Assembly: GCA_910579285.1 (NCBI GenBank)
Contig: CAJTTT010000018.1
Location: forward strand, 409 to 64,408
Reading direction: 5' to 3'
Length of the DNA stretch: 64,000 nt
From: an uncultured Lachnospiraceae bacterium
GTDB lineage: Bacteria; Bacillota; Clostridia; Lachnospirales; Lachnospiraceae
This document shows, piece by piece, positions 8,221-16,804 of this stretch. The first letter of the stretch is position 1. Each line of letters begins with the position of its first letter. A program made the translations under genes and the position numbers. The notes beneath the pieces are model-generated. The model saw only the letters and a list, made by a program, of their open reading frames with translations. It was not told the DNA's origin and did not search any database.

Positions 8221-9054
8221 TCATGTTTTTCTATCATAACTACTTTTTACTATAGTGTCAAGATATTTGAGGGGCGATACATAGAGAATACGCCCGTTTT
8301 TTCCAATGCAGCCACGCTCCTTCTCCCAATTGGAAGTCAGATCTGCATAGACCGTCCGGCCTTCCCGTTCCACTCTCGGATACCGCGGCGTGTCCGTGTA
8401 ATCCAGAATCACCCCGCCGCACCTTTCCCTGTCACAGCGAAGCGCCTTCTCCAGCGTCAGATACGGACGCATTCCCGGCACAAGTCCGTACTCATATCCA
8501 TAGGCCTCCAGCTCGTCTGCCGCCTCCTCCCAAATATCCGTTCCCTCCACCTCCTCATAATAAAAGAGAAGGCTGTTGATTCTCGGCAGATACGGCCCAA
8601 GCAGCCGCCTTGTCATCTCCATCTGCCAATCAGTATCCTCCGGCCTGCCAAGAAGCACCTGTACCCTGCCGCTCTGAAACAGGCATTCTGCAGCGAAGCC
8701 GGCAAGCAGACCGGCCGCCAGTCTCTCCATTGTCTCCCTGCGCGGCTCCCAGCGCTGTATCCGTTCTTCTGACACAAGTGTCATTATCTGTGGATGCAGA
8801 AAAGTGTCCGCCATTCCCGGCGCACCATGCAGCACAGTCTCCAGCGCCTCCTCCAAAACCTCCTGCGGCCACGGTTTCTTTTTATAGTAGAAAGGCGGAA
8901 CCTGGCAGTCCACAGGCACGAAAAAGCCGCCGGCCTCCTCTGCGCCCAGAACCCTTCCCTGCAGGGAAACTCCCTCCCACCAGTGTCTCTTGGCCGCGTT
9001 ACTTTTATACATGTCCTGCATGGGATGAAAATAGACAATGCTCTCTGTTTCCAT
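8221..9054 (-). CDS. Uncharacterised protein, probably Lachnospiraceae-specific
   Basis: 277 residues that I do not recognise as a named family. The protein has no signal peptide or membrane segment and looks soluble. It is rich in Trp, Tyr and Glu, with a middle part that reads like alternating helix and strand (RVQVLLGRPEDTDWQMEMTR, INSLLFYYEEVEGTDIW). The C-terminus is strand-rich (GGVILDYTDTPRYPRV, TVYADLTSNWEKERG). Start is supported by AGGGGAG seven to nine bases upstream. It sits between dusB and greA in a housekeeping run, with gaps of about 100-140 bases on each side, so it may be its own unit. No function is proposed. Confidence 0.75.
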   Translation of the reverse strand: METESIVYFHPMQDMYKSNAAKRHWWEGVSLQGRVLGAEEAGGFFVPVDCQVPPFYYKKKPWPQEVLEEALETVLHGAPGMADTFLHPQIMTLVSEERIQRWEPRRETMERLAAGLLAGFAAECLFQSGRVQVLLGRPEDTDWQMEMTRRLLGPYLPRINSLLFYYEEVEGTDIWEEAADELEAYGYEYGLVPGMRPYLTLEKALRCDRERCGGVILDYTDTPRYPRVEREGRTVYADLTSNWEKERGCIGKNGRILYVSPLKYLDTIVKSSYDRKT

Positions 9055-9155
9055 CGTGTCTCCCCTGTGCCTGTCTCCTGTTCTGACACAGTATATGACT
9101 CTGAGCTTTCAGACATGCAGACAAATTGATAAACTTAAGCCTGTCGGTTTCACCC

Positions 9156-10127
9156 TCACATGGATTCCACCAGACGCCTGATCTCCTCAAAGCTTTCCGC
9201 CTGGTTTATGCAGCCTCTGAGTCTGGCGGAGCCGGCCATTCCGGCCGTATACCAGGACAGGTGTTTTCGCATTTCCCGGACGCCCGTGTATTCTCCCTTG
9301 ATCGTAAGCTGGAGCGCGGCATGGCGCAGAATCATCTGTTTCTTCTCCTCCACAGACGCCCCGGGCAGCTCCCGGCCGTCCGCCAGCCAGGCGGCAATTC
9401 GTCCAAACAGCCACGGGTTTCCCCTGGCGGCGCGGCCGATCATCACACCGTCACAGCCGGTCTGTGAAAGCAGCCTCTCCGCACTCCTTTCATCTGTCAC
9501 ATCCCCGTTTCCGATCACGGGAATGGCAACCGCCTCCTTCACTGCGGCAATGATCTCCCAGTCCGCCTCTCCGCTGTAAAATTGTTCCCTTGTCCTGCCG
9601 TGCACAGCCACGGCAGCGGCTCCCGCGTCCTCCGCAATCTTCGCCATCTCCACCGCGTTGACATGGGCCTGGTCAAATCCCTTGCGGATTTTCACCGTCA
9701 CAGGTTTCTTTACGGCCTTAACCGTGGCTGCTATGATCTTACCCGCCAGCTTCGGCTCCCGCATCAGCGCCGAACCTTCCCCGTTGTTCACAATCTTCGG
9801 CACAGGACAGCCCATGTTGATATCCAGAAGGGCAAAGGGGCGTTCCTCAATCCGCTTCGCCATCTCGCTGACGATCTTTGGATCAGAACCGAACAGCTGC
9901 AGGGAAACCGGCCCCTCCTCCGGGTGGATCTCGAGCAGCCCTTCCGTATTTTTATTGCCGTACAGGATGGCCTTGGCGCTCACCATCTCCATCCCGCAAA
10001 GACCTGCTCCCTGTTCACTGCACAGCAAACGAAATGGCAGGTCTGTCACGCCTGCCATAGGAGCCAGTATCAGATTATTTTTCAAAGTAACGCCGCCAAT
10101 CTCCAGGGGCTTCAATAAACTGCTCAT
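9156..10127 (-). CDS. dusB: tRNA-dihydrouridine synthase (DusB type)
   Basis: 323 residues, typical for DusB. The enzyme reduces specific uridines in the tRNA D-loop using FMN and NAD(P)H. The TIM barrel starts LILAPMAGVTDLPFRLLC. The family motif DINMGCPVPKIVNNGEGSAL contains the catalytic Cys. VHGRTREQFYSG and IPVIGNGDV are the FMN-phosphate and barrel signatures. DGVMIGRAARGNPWLF closes the barrel, and a C-terminal helical tRNA-binding domain follows. The start codon overlaps the stop of the 111-residue upstream gene by four bases (ATGA), so the two are translationally coupled. It lies in a birA-orphan-dusB run. Confidence 0.95.
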   Translation of the reverse strand: MSSLLKPLEIGGVTLKNNLILAPMAGVTDLPFRLLCSEQGAGLCGMEMVSAKAILYGNKNTEGLLEIHPEEGPVSLQLFGSDPKIVSEMAKRIEERPFALLDINMGCPVPKIVNNGEGSALMREPKLAGKIIAATVKAVKKPVTVKIRKGFDQAHVNAVEMAKIAEDAGAAAVAVHGRTREQFYSGEADWEIIAAVKEAVAIPVIGNGDVTDERSAERLLSQTGCDGVMIGRAARGNPWLFGRIAAWLADGRELPGASVEEKKQMILRHAALQLTIKGEYTGVREMRKHLSWYTAGMAGSARLRGCINQAESFEEIRRLVESM

Positions 10128-10459
10128 GCCTCTATATCCTCATGCAAAATAAACACCCGGTAGTACAGCTGCAGGGACTCTAACATCTCCTGTCTGTTTC
10201 TGCGGATTTCTCCCACAAGGAGGCCGCTGCTGATCTCGTCATACAAAAAATCGTCCTCCTCTGCGTCCGTCTCCAGGGAAACACTGCCGTCCGCCTCAAA
10301 GACAATAGTAAAAATGCCGCCTACCTCCTCCGTGAACAGAACACAGATGATATGCAGCTCATCTTTGACCGACTGCGGTATCTTATTGAATGTTTCGTTA
10401 AAATAATATTTCTTCTCGTAGGCGTTCGCGCCGCAGAGCACAATTCTGTCATCTTTCAT
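10124..10459 (-). CDS. Small conserved-looking protein between birA and dusB
   Basis: 111 residues. It has an acidic C-terminal half (LETDAEEDDFLYDEISSG) and a predicted helical tail (RRNRQEMLESLQLYYRVFIL). There is no signal peptide or membrane span. It resembles a small family of unknown function common in Lachnospiraceae, which I believe is DUF6145, but I cannot verify that. The ATG at 10457-10459 is chosen because GAGGAATGCG precedes it; an in-frame TTG four codons earlier has no good ribosome site. It overlaps dusB by four bases and starts 42 bases after birA, so it is part of a birA-dusB operon. Function unknown. Confidence 0.8.
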   Translation of the reverse strand: MKDDRIVLCGANAYEKKYYFNETFNKIPQSVKDELHIICVLFTEEVGGIFTIVFEADGSVSLETDAEEDDFLYDEISSGLLVGEIRRNRQEMLESLQLYYRVFILHEDIEA

Positions 10460-10501
10460 CGCATTCCTCAATACAGGGCATGTCCCTTTGGCATGCCCGC
10501 G

Positions 10502-11509
10502 CTAAACATACCCATACAACCCGCGGACTGACACTTCCCCGGCATAGACGAGAACGGTCTCCCCCGTCTCCTTTTCAACGGCCAGTTCCCCCGTCTCCGT
10601 GATGCCCCGCGAAATCCCGGTGTACTCACCCGCCGGATCAAGCACCCGCACCGTCGTATCCCTTCCGACCAGCCGGGACTCATAGCGCGTCTTCAGTTCA
10701 GACAGGCTGCATGACCGCTCAAAGATTTCATAATCCGCCTCAAACCGGGCAAGGATCTGCTCCAGCAGGGCCGCCCGGTCAATCCGCCGCCCGGACTCTA
10801 TCCGCAGGGACGTGGCCGTCTGCCGGATCTCTTCCGGGAAATCCTCCGGCCCGCTATGATTCACATTCACGCCAACGCCCGCCACCAGAAACTGGATCTC
10901 GTTCATCTCCGGCGTCATGCTCATCTCCGTCAGAATACCGACCACCTTTTTCCCGTTCACCACAATGTCATTGGGCCACTTGATGCCTGTCTCAAGTCCC
11001 GTTGCCGCGTGAATGGCCTCCGCCACGGAGAGCGCCATCACCAGCGTGATCATGGACGCCTTTTCCGGGGCAAACGTCGGCCTGATTACAACCGTAAAAT
11101 AGATGGAGCTGCCCGCAGGCGACTCCCAGGACCTGCCTCTGCGGCCCCTGCCAGCGGTCTGCCTGTCAGCCACCACCGTGGTGCCGTGCGGGGCGCCCTC
11201 CTCCGCGAAACGTTTGGCGTCAGGGTTCGTGGAGCCAGTGGACTCAAAAAAGATAAGGTTCTGTCCCGCCCATTTCGTGTGCAGTCTGCTGGCAATCTCG
11301 CTCTTGGAATAAACATCCGCGGGACTCTCCACCAGACGGTACCCACGGCTCGGCACCGATTCGATCAGGTAGCCTTCCTCCTTCAGCTGTTTAATCACCT
11401 TCCAGACCGCCGTCCGGGAAACCCCCAGACGGTCGCAGAGCTGCTGCCCCGACACATAATCCTCGCTGCTACGCAGACATGCTAAAATATCGGATCTGTC
11501 TGTCTTCAT
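10502..11509 (-). CDS. birA: Bifunctional biotin-protein ligase / biotin operon repressor
   Basis: 335 residues. It attaches biotin to carrier proteins such as the biotin carboxyl carrier protein and represses biotin genes when loaded with biotinyl-AMP. The N-terminal winged helix reads SGQQLCDRLGVSRTAVWKVI. The ligase core has the nucleotide-binding loop GRGRRGRSWESPAG, then KWPNDIVVNGKKVVGILTE, and ends in a small SH3-like C-terminal domain. The start at 11509 begins MKTDRSDIL. An in-frame extension to 11632 would code through hairpin-rich intergenic DNA and is rejected. It is the first gene of the birA-orphan-dusB run. Confidence 0.93.
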   Translation of the reverse strand: MKTDRSDILACLRSSEDYVSGQQLCDRLGVSRTAVWKVIKQLKEEGYLIESVPSRGYRLVESPADVYSKSEIASRLHTKWAGQNLIFFESTGSTNPDAKRFAEEGAPHGTTVVADRQTAGRGRRGRSWESPAGSSIYFTVVIRPTFAPEKASMITLVMALSVAEAIHAATGLETGIKWPNDIVVNGKKVVGILTEMSMTPEMNEIQFLVAGVGVNVNHSGPEDFPEEIRQTATSLRIESGRRIDRAALLEQILARFEADYEIFERSCSLSELKTRYESRLVGRDTTVRVLDPAGEYTGISRGITETGELAVEKETGETVLVYAGEVSVRGLYGYV

Positions 11510-11512
11510 GGA

Positions 11513-11686
11513 TTTATCTCTTACCCCCATAACTCCGCTTCGCGGAATCCCATAATCAATGGACGAGCAAGCGCGTCCCGGAGAATGCCCGTTTTTCGGC
11601 ATTCTCCCGAGTGAAACGGAGTTGCGAAGCAACTCCTAGAACTTCTTAGCGAAGCAGCCATTGCTGCCGAGCTTTAGAAGTTCTTT
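11513..11686. repeat. Cluster of consecutive inverted repeats between argF and birA
   Basis: Four hairpins follow one another. ATTCCGC/GCGGAGT lies around 11533-11550 and GAGAATGCC/GGCATTCTC at 11581-11606. GGAGTTGC/GCAACTCC lies around 11619-11638. AGAACTTCT/AGAAGTTCT spans 11638-11684, with GCAGC/GCTGC nested inside. Loops often contain TTC or GAA. The array starts one base after the argF stop codon and fills the gap to birA. No protein is evident. It looks like a REP-type palindromic element or a compound terminator/processing region. Confidence 0.6.
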
Positions 11687-12679
11687 TCACTCTAGCCCAA
11701 GTGTCACAGCCATAACCGCTTTGATGGTGTGCATACGATTTTCCGCCTCGTCAAACACGATGGACTGCGGCGACTCAAACACCTCGTCCGTCACTTCCAG
11801 CTCCTCCATGCCGTACTTTTCACCGATCTCCTTCCCGATCCCGGTCAAGTGGTCGTGAAACGCGGGCAGGCAGTGCATAAACACCGCCTCTTTGCCTGCC
11901 AGGGCCATCACCTGCGCATTGACCTGGTAAGGCGTAAGATCGCGCAGCCTCTCCTCCCAGATCTGCTCCGGCTCACCCATTGACACCCACACATCCGTGT
12001 ATACCACATCGACTCCCGTCACGCCCTCCGGCACATCCTCCGTCAGACGGATCGTGCCGCCGTTTTCTTCCGCAATCTCCCGGCATGTCTTCACCAGCTC
12101 CTCCTCCGGGAAATACTTTTTGCTCGTGCAGGCCGTAAAATGCATCCCCATCTTGGCGCAGACAACCATCAGGGAATTGCCCATGTTGTAGCGGGCATCC
12201 CCCATGTAAGTCAGCTTAATGCCTTTCAGACGGCCAAAATGTTCCTTTATGGTCAAAAGGTCCGCCAGCATCTGGGTCGGGTGAAACTCATTGGTCAGAC
12301 CGTTCCATACAGGCACGCCTGCATACTTCGCCAGTTCCTCCACAATTTCCTGCCCGAATCCGCGGTACTCTATCCCTTCATACATGCGCCCAAGGACCCT
12401 GGCTGTGTCCGCAATGCTCTCCTTCTTGCCGATCTGGGAGCCTGACGGCTCTAAGTATGTAGTTCCCATCCCCAGGTCATGGGCCGCCACCTCAAAGGCG
12501 CAGCGGGTTCTGGTGCTTGTCTTCTCAAAAATCAGCGCCACGTTTTTCCCGCGCAGACCGTCCACGGGGATTCCCTTTTTTTTCTTCTCCTTCAGATCCG
12601 CCGCCACATCCACCATGTACCCGATCTCCTCCGGCGTAAAATCCAGAAGCTTTAAAAAATTGCGACCTTTCAAATCCAT
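11687..12679 (-). CDS. argF: Ornithine carbamoyltransferase
   Basis: 330 residues, the usual size. The enzyme makes citrulline from ornithine and carbamoyl phosphate; in reverse it works in arginine fermentation. The carbamoyl-phosphate loop EKTSTRTRCAFEVA and the HPTQMLADLLT segment are intact. The ornithine loop reads VYTDVWVSMGEP, and HCLPAFHD carries the catalytic Cys. The start at 12679 (MDLKGRNFLKLLDF) has a GGAGG site about ten bases upstream; an in-frame extension to 12760 is not supported. No other arg genes are nearby, so it cannot be decided from context whether the enzyme is biosynthetic (argF) or catabolic (arcB). Confidence 0.93.
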   Translation of the reverse strand: MDLKGRNFLKLLDFTPEEIGYMVDVAADLKEKKKKGIPVDGLRGKNVALIFEKTSTRTRCAFEVAAHDLGMGTTYLEPSGSQIGKKESIADTARVLGRMYEGIEYRGFGQEIVEELAKYAGVPVWNGLTNEFHPTQMLADLLTIKEHFGRLKGIKLTYMGDARYNMGNSLMVVCAKMGMHFTACTSKKYFPEEELVKTCREIAEENGGTIRLTEDVPEGVTGVDVVYTDVWVSMGEPEQIWEERLRDLTPYQVNAQVMALAGKEAVFMHCLPAFHDHLTGIGKEIGEKYGMEELEVTDEVFESPQSIVFDEAENRMHTIKAVMAVTLGLE

Positions 12680-12717
12680 GATACCGTATCCTCCTTCATG
12701 TCTATATCGTAGAAGCA

Positions 12718-12752
12718 GACAGGACGGATCCGCAGAACCGTCCTGTCCTTTT
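12718..12752. terminator. Perfect 10-bp hairpin upstream of argF
   Basis: GACAGGACGG (12718-12727) pairs perfectly with CCGTCCTGTC (12738-12747). The T-rich flank (CCTTTT) is on the plus-strand side, whereas the neighbouring genes run on the minus strand. On the minus strand the hairpin is followed only by TGCTTCT. It may still stop transcripts from the SPFH gene weakly, or act in the argF leader. Confidence 0.45.
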
Positions 12753-12795
12753 CCTATCACTCAAATTCATGCAGAAAACACCGCTTTTCGCATTT

Positions 12796-13716
12796 TTATT
12801 TTAGTATTTCCCTGGCAGATGCCGCAAGTCCTGCCAACCCCTGGATCTCTGAGGGAATGATGATCTTCGTCGCCTGGCCGTCCGCCGCTTTCTCGAAGGC
12901 CTCCAGACTCTTGATCTTTAAGACTGCCTCGTCTGCGCCCGCCTCGCGGATCATGCGGATACCATCGGCTGTAGCCTTCTGTACCTTAAGGATCGCCTCC
13001 GCTTCACCTTCCGCCTCACGGATCATCTTTTCCTTCTGCGCTTCCGCACGCAGAATCGCGGACTGTTTCTCCGCCTCCGCCTCCAGAATCGCGGATTCCT
13101 TCTGACCCTCTGCAACAAGGATCGTGGATTTCTTCTCACCTTCCGCACGCAGGATCGCCTCACGGCGCTCACGCTCCGCCTTCATCTGTTTCTCCATCGC
13201 ATCCTGGATGGCCGCCGGCGGAATGATATTCTTAAGCTCCACGCGGTTCACTTTGATACCCCAGGGATCTGTCGCGATATCCAGGGAAGCGCGCATCTTC
13301 GTGTTGATCACTTCTCTGGAAGTCAGTGTCTGATCCAGTTCCATCTCTCCGATGATATTACGGAGGGTTGTGGCCGTCAGATTCTCAATTGCCATAATCG
13401 GATTCTCCACTCCATAAGCAAAAAGCTTCGGATCCGTGATCTGGAAAAATACCACCGTGTCAATCCGCATGGTAACGTTATCCTTCGTAATCACAGGCTG
13501 GGGTGCGAAATCCACCACCTGCTCCTTCAGTACCACTCTTTTGGCCACCTTATCAATAAAAGGAACCTTGATATGCAGTCCCACCGACCAGGTCTGCTGA
13601 TATGCGCCCAGCCGCTCCACCACATAAGCCTGCGCCTGCGGCACAATCTTGATGCAGGACGCCAGAATCAGTATGATCAGTATCAAAACAACCAATAATG
13701 CTACGAGTCCACCCAT
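12796..13716 (-). CDS. SPFH/band-7 (stomatin-like) membrane protein
   Basis: 306 residues. One N-terminal membrane anchor (LVALLVVLILIILILASCI) is followed by a band-7 domain starting VPQAQAYVVERLGAYQQTW. A long Ala/Glu-rich coiled coil (ERREAILRAEGEKKSTILVA and its repeats) runs from about residue 190 to 260. Such proteins form ring-like scaffolds at the membrane and often pair with NfeD proteins. An NfeD gene sits 62 bases upstream in the same direction, which fits that pairing. The start is supported by GGAGAGGAAAG directly before the ATG. Related to QmcA/HflK-HflC; its client proteins are unknown. Confidence 0.9.
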   Translation of the reverse strand: MGGLVALLVVLILIILILASCIKIVPQAQAYVVERLGAYQQTWSVGLHIKVPFIDKVAKRVVLKEQVVDFAPQPVITKDNVTMRIDTVVFFQITDPKLFAYGVENPIMAIENLTATTLRNIIGEMELDQTLTSREVINTKMRASLDIATDPWGIKVNRVELKNIIPPAAIQDAMEKQMKAERERREAILRAEGEKKSTILVAEGQKESAILEAEAEKQSAILRAEAQKEKMIREAEGEAEAILKVQKATADGIRMIREAGADEAVLKIKSLEAFEKAADGQATKIIIPSEIQGLAGLAASAREILK

Positions 13717-13778
13717 CTTTCCTCTCCATTTCCGAAAGCGATGTCAGACAGTAACCGTTCCACATCTGCGTCAAACAG

Positions 13779-14240
13779 TTACCGCATCTCTTTCTTTTCC
13801 TCTACAATCAGTTTCACGCCGTTTATGGCAAGCACAATCACCACGGCTCCCACCGGCAGCTTCTCATCGTCCGTCTTCGTTCTGGCGGACCATTCCATGC
13901 CGCCCACATTGACCTGACCGATCCCCTGCAGATTATCAATCTCGCTTATGACAATGGCCTGCCGTCCCACAAGGCTCTCCGCGTTCGTGCGCACCCGGTC
14001 TTTGTTAAAATATTTTACCGCAATGGGCCTCGTAAAATACAGAAGCAGCGCCGAAACCACAAGAAACAGGATCACCTGTAAAATCACCGGCAGATGCAGC
14101 AGCGAAGCCAGTGTGGCCACGAGCGCACCGCCGGCAAACCAGACGGTGGTGAGTCCCATCGTCAAAAGCTCAATCACAACCAGGGCTACAAGGATGACCA
14201 GCCATACTACCGTCATATTTAACGCCTGTATCTCCATCAT
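13779..14240 (-). CDS. NfeD-family membrane protein
   Basis: 153 residues. Two or three membrane segments (TVVWLVILVALVVIELLTMG, LVATLASLL, VILQVILFLVVSALLLYF) come first. A C-terminal OB-fold of about 60 residues follows (LVGRQAIVISEIDNLQGIGQ, VNVGGMEWSARTKTD, LPVGAVVIVLAINGVKLIVE). This is the short NfeD form that lacks the ClpP-like protease part. It is known to work with SPFH proteins in membrane organisation, and the SPFH gene follows 62 bases downstream. A GGGAGGG ribosome site precedes the ATG. Confidence 0.88.
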   Translation of the reverse strand: MMEIQALNMTVVWLVILVALVVIELLTMGLTTVWFAGGALVATLASLLHLPVILQVILFLVVSALLLYFTRPIAVKYFNKDRVRTNAESLVGRQAIVISEIDNLQGIGQVNVGGMEWSARTKTDDEKLPVGAVVIVLAINGVKLIVEEKKEMR

Positions 14241-14340
14241 GTTCCCTCCCTGATGTTAATATTACACTTATCTTTCTTTTGCAGCAATTACATTATCTCA
14301 TAGTATTCCCAATGTGGCAAGGACTAACACTACGAGCGTT

Positions 14341-14571
14341 CTCACAGACCTTCTTGCGCCTGTCAAATTCGCGCAGGCACGATTTACTCACCACGGAGAA
14401 TGCCCTCACTACCAGTTCAGCACACGCCCATTCGCAAAATCGCATCTTCGATGCTCTCCGCCGCTTCGCAGCTATTTTTGCTCATATACGGGCGCTCCCT
14501 CAGACCTTCTTGCGCCTGTCAAATTCGTGCAAGCACGATTTTCCTTGCGCATGAAGGTCTGGCTGAACTGG
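14341..14571. repeat. Intergenic island of direct and inverted repeats
   Basis: A roughly 40-bp unit occurs twice in direct orientation, near 14347-14385 and 14501-14542; both copies contain CCTTCTTGCGCCTGTCAAAT. The second copy also folds back on AGACCTTC/GAAGGTCT and on CGTGC/GCACG. Further palindromes are GCATCTTCGATGC near 14444, and ACCAGTTCAGC (about 14410) against GCTGAACTGGT (about 14563). It fills the gap between the wall-hydrolase stop and the NfeD start. The stretch 14241-14340 holds only the NfeD leader. No coding gene is supported here. Confidence 0.6.
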
Positions 14572-15633
14572 TTACCAGAACACCTGCCTGTCGATGAGGA
14601 GGCCTTCGTGGTTGCCGGCGCGTCTGAAGTGGGTCGCATCGCCCACGTTCGTCTCTCCGTTGATCGCGGCTCTGGCCGCCTCCCAGCAGCTTTCCGGGAT
14701 ATCGCCTCCGTACACTCTGGCTACCTTGCCGTTGAGTGCGGGCGTAAACTGTCCCGATGCAAAAATAACACCAGATATTGTATTCGGATAAGCCGCGCTT
14801 CTGACACGGTTCATAACCACCGCGCCCACCGCCAGCTTGCCGTTGTAAGTCTCAATACCAGCCTCGCAGTAGATCAGCGCCGCCAGAAGTCTGGTGTCAT
14901 CGCCTCCTACCACCACGGCGCCTCTGTTGGCCGTAAGCTTCGCTTTTCGCTCTTCCTCTTCCCGCTTCTGGATCGCTATCAGCGTCTCGCCCTCGTCAAT
15001 GTGGAAATCAATGTTCACATATTCCGCCGACACATAACCTGTCTCACCCTCGTAATCCACGCTGATCCATTCCTCATCGAGCACTTCGATGATCTCAAGT
15101 TCCTCGTCCCGCGGAATGAAGCCTACCGCCTCCGCTTCCGTCTCGGGATCCTTTCTCACACAGAGCGTATCCGTCTCTATCTGGACGATGAGGTTTCCCA
15201 CATCGTTTGCCAGATCCTCCGCGTCCTCCCCAAAAAGGAGATACTCATCGCTGGCCCAGCCGACCAGATCACCGCTCCGCAGCCTTGTCCATCCGTCTTT
15301 TCTCTCCAGTATCCTTCCGCCGCAGTCCTTATAGAGCAGGCCGACCTTCTCGGATTCCCCGTCAGCCTCCGCACGCACATTCATGGCTACCTGGACGTTA
15401 GCCATAACCAGATCCGTTTCCTTCTCCGCGTCGTTTGCTTCTGACACCTCTGTCAGTTCCCGGACAGCCTCCTCGCTGGCTGCTCTCCCGGTAGGATCCA
15501 CAATCTGGGCCACACCCACATTCAGAGAATCCAGATAGTCATTTCTGTTAGTAGCCTGCGCTTTCAGAGGCAGACTGCATAAACATATGCCAAGAATCAA
15601 ACTGACGAGCAGAAGTTTATACTTTTGCCGCAT
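14572..15633 (-). CDS. Secreted SH3-domain cell-wall hydrolase (SleB/CwlJ type)
   Basis: 353 residues. A signal peptide (KYKLLLVSLILGICLCSLPL, then KAQA) precedes a low-complexity linker and two bacterial SH3 domains. The first (VAMNVRAEADGESEKVGLLY) lies at about residues 85-140 and the second (DTLCVRKDPETEAEAVGFIP) at about 145-210. The C-terminal 110 residues are a Hydrolase_2 domain (LLAALIYCEAGIETYNGKLA, VGAVVMNRVRS), where the Glu after YC is the expected catalytic residue. The domain is best known from spore-cortex lytic enzymes. The SH3 repeats suggest a vegetative or germination role at the wall. The start at 15633 is chosen because GGAGGG lies six bases upstream; an ATG at 15639 abuts that site. 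Confidence 0.9.
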   Translation of the reverse strand: MRQKYKLLLVSLILGICLCSLPLKAQATNRNDYLDSLNVGVAQIVDPTGRAASEEAVRELTEVSEANDAEKETDLVMANVQVAMNVRAEADGESEKVGLLYKDCGGRILERKDGWTRLRSGDLVGWASDEYLLFGEDAEDLANDVGNLIVQIETDTLCVRKDPETEAEAVGFIPRDEELEIIEVLDEEWISVDYEGETGYVSAEYVNIDFHIDEGETLIAIQKREEEERKAKLTANRGAVVVGGDDTRLLAALIYCEAGIETYNGKLAVGAVVMNRVRSAAYPNTISGVIFASGQFTPALNGKVARVYGGDIPESCWEAARAAINGETNVGDATHFRRAGNHEGLLIDRQVFW

Positions 15634-15883
15634 AAACATCCCTCCATCTTCCTCCATACAAGAAATCCCCATTTCCCATAACACAAAAGATAAAGTTTGT
15701 TACAAAATTGTTACATTTCCGTTAAGTATGGATTATTTTAGCAAAACACCTATTCTTTGTCAAGTTTATACAATTTGGCTCTGTTTTATCTCTATATTTT
15801 GTTACTATTTTTTTACAAAACACAATATGTTCCGACAGACTTCCCAGGCATGGTTCTCTGTCCCGGTTTCGGCCGGGCCGGAA

Positions 15884-16678
15884 TTACAGTCTGCGGGACT
15901 TCTCCACCGTGGCTAAGAGCGCATCCATCACTGCCCCCCGAAAGCCTGCCTCCTCCAGCACGCGCACACCCTCTATCGTGGTACCTCCCGGAGAACATAC
16001 CATATCCTTTAACTCACCGGGATGCCGGCCCGTCTCCAGCACAAGCTTCGCACTGCCGTACACTGCCTGCGCGGCAAACGCATAGGCCTGCGCCCGGGGC
16101 ATGCCCGCAGCCACACCGGCATCCGCCATCGCCTCTATGAAAAGGAACACATACGCCGGGGAGGATCCGCTCACCGCCCCGACGGCATCCATCAGACGCT
16201 CCTCCACCAGACTTGCCTTCCCAAAGCTCTCCATGAGCCGCAGACTGTACTCCCTCTCTTCCTCCGATACCGCATCATTTACGCAGACGCCCGTACAGCC
16301 TTCCCCCACAAGCGCGGGCGTGTTCGGCATACAGCGCACAATCTTCATCTGCCTGCCAAAGGCCTCTCTCAGCCACGCAAGCGTCTTTCCGGCCGCGATA
16401 CTGATAATCAGCGTGTCCGGCTTCACCGTATCACGGATCTCTCCGATCACATCCCCCAGAAACTGCGGCTTCACCGCCAGAATCAATGTCTGTGCCGCCT
16501 CCGCCACCTCCGCGTTGGACGCTTTCACGTCAATGCCAAACTGTTCCCGCACCGCGTCACGGGTCTTCTGTGTCTTTGCGCTGCCGCAGATCTCCTCCGC
16601 CGACACCATTCCCTGCTCCAGCATGCCGCCGATGATGGCGCATGCCATATTGCCAAGTCCGATAAATCCAATTTTCAT
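15884..16678 (-). CDS. proC: Pyrroline-5-carboxylate reductase
   Basis: 264 residues. It catalyses the last step of proline synthesis, reducing pyrroline-5-carboxylate with NAD(P)H. The Rossmann start MKIGFIGLGNMACAIIGGML is followed by VKPQFLGDV. The conserved substrate region is MPNTPALVGEG, AVSGSSPAYVFLFIEAMADA, and the C-terminal SPGGTTIEGVRVLEEAGFRG. Initiation at 16678 matches the family start; the in-frame extension to 16708 has no homology-like residues. The gene is monocistronic in appearance, with gaps of more than 120 bases on both sides and no other proline genes nearby. Confidence 0.95.
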   Translation of the reverse strand: MKIGFIGLGNMACAIIGGMLEQGMVSAEEICGSAKTQKTRDAVREQFGIDVKASNAEVAEAAQTLILAVKPQFLGDVIGEIRDTVKPDTLIISIAAGKTLAWLREAFGRQMKIVRCMPNTPALVGEGCTGVCVNDAVSEEEREYSLRLMESFGKASLVEERLMDAVGAVSGSSPAYVFLFIEAMADAGVAAGMPRAQAYAFAAQAVYGSAKLVLETGRHPGELKDMVCSPGGTTIEGVRVLEEAGFRGAVMDALLATVEKSRRL

Positions 16679-16804
16679 ATCCCCACACCGCCTTTCATTC
16701 AATAACAATCGTTACTTTTCTATATTTTAAGCCAAATATTGACATTTTCATCCCTTCTGTTCTCAGATTGAAAACCTGGTGTTATTGCATGATTAAATCC
16801 AGAT

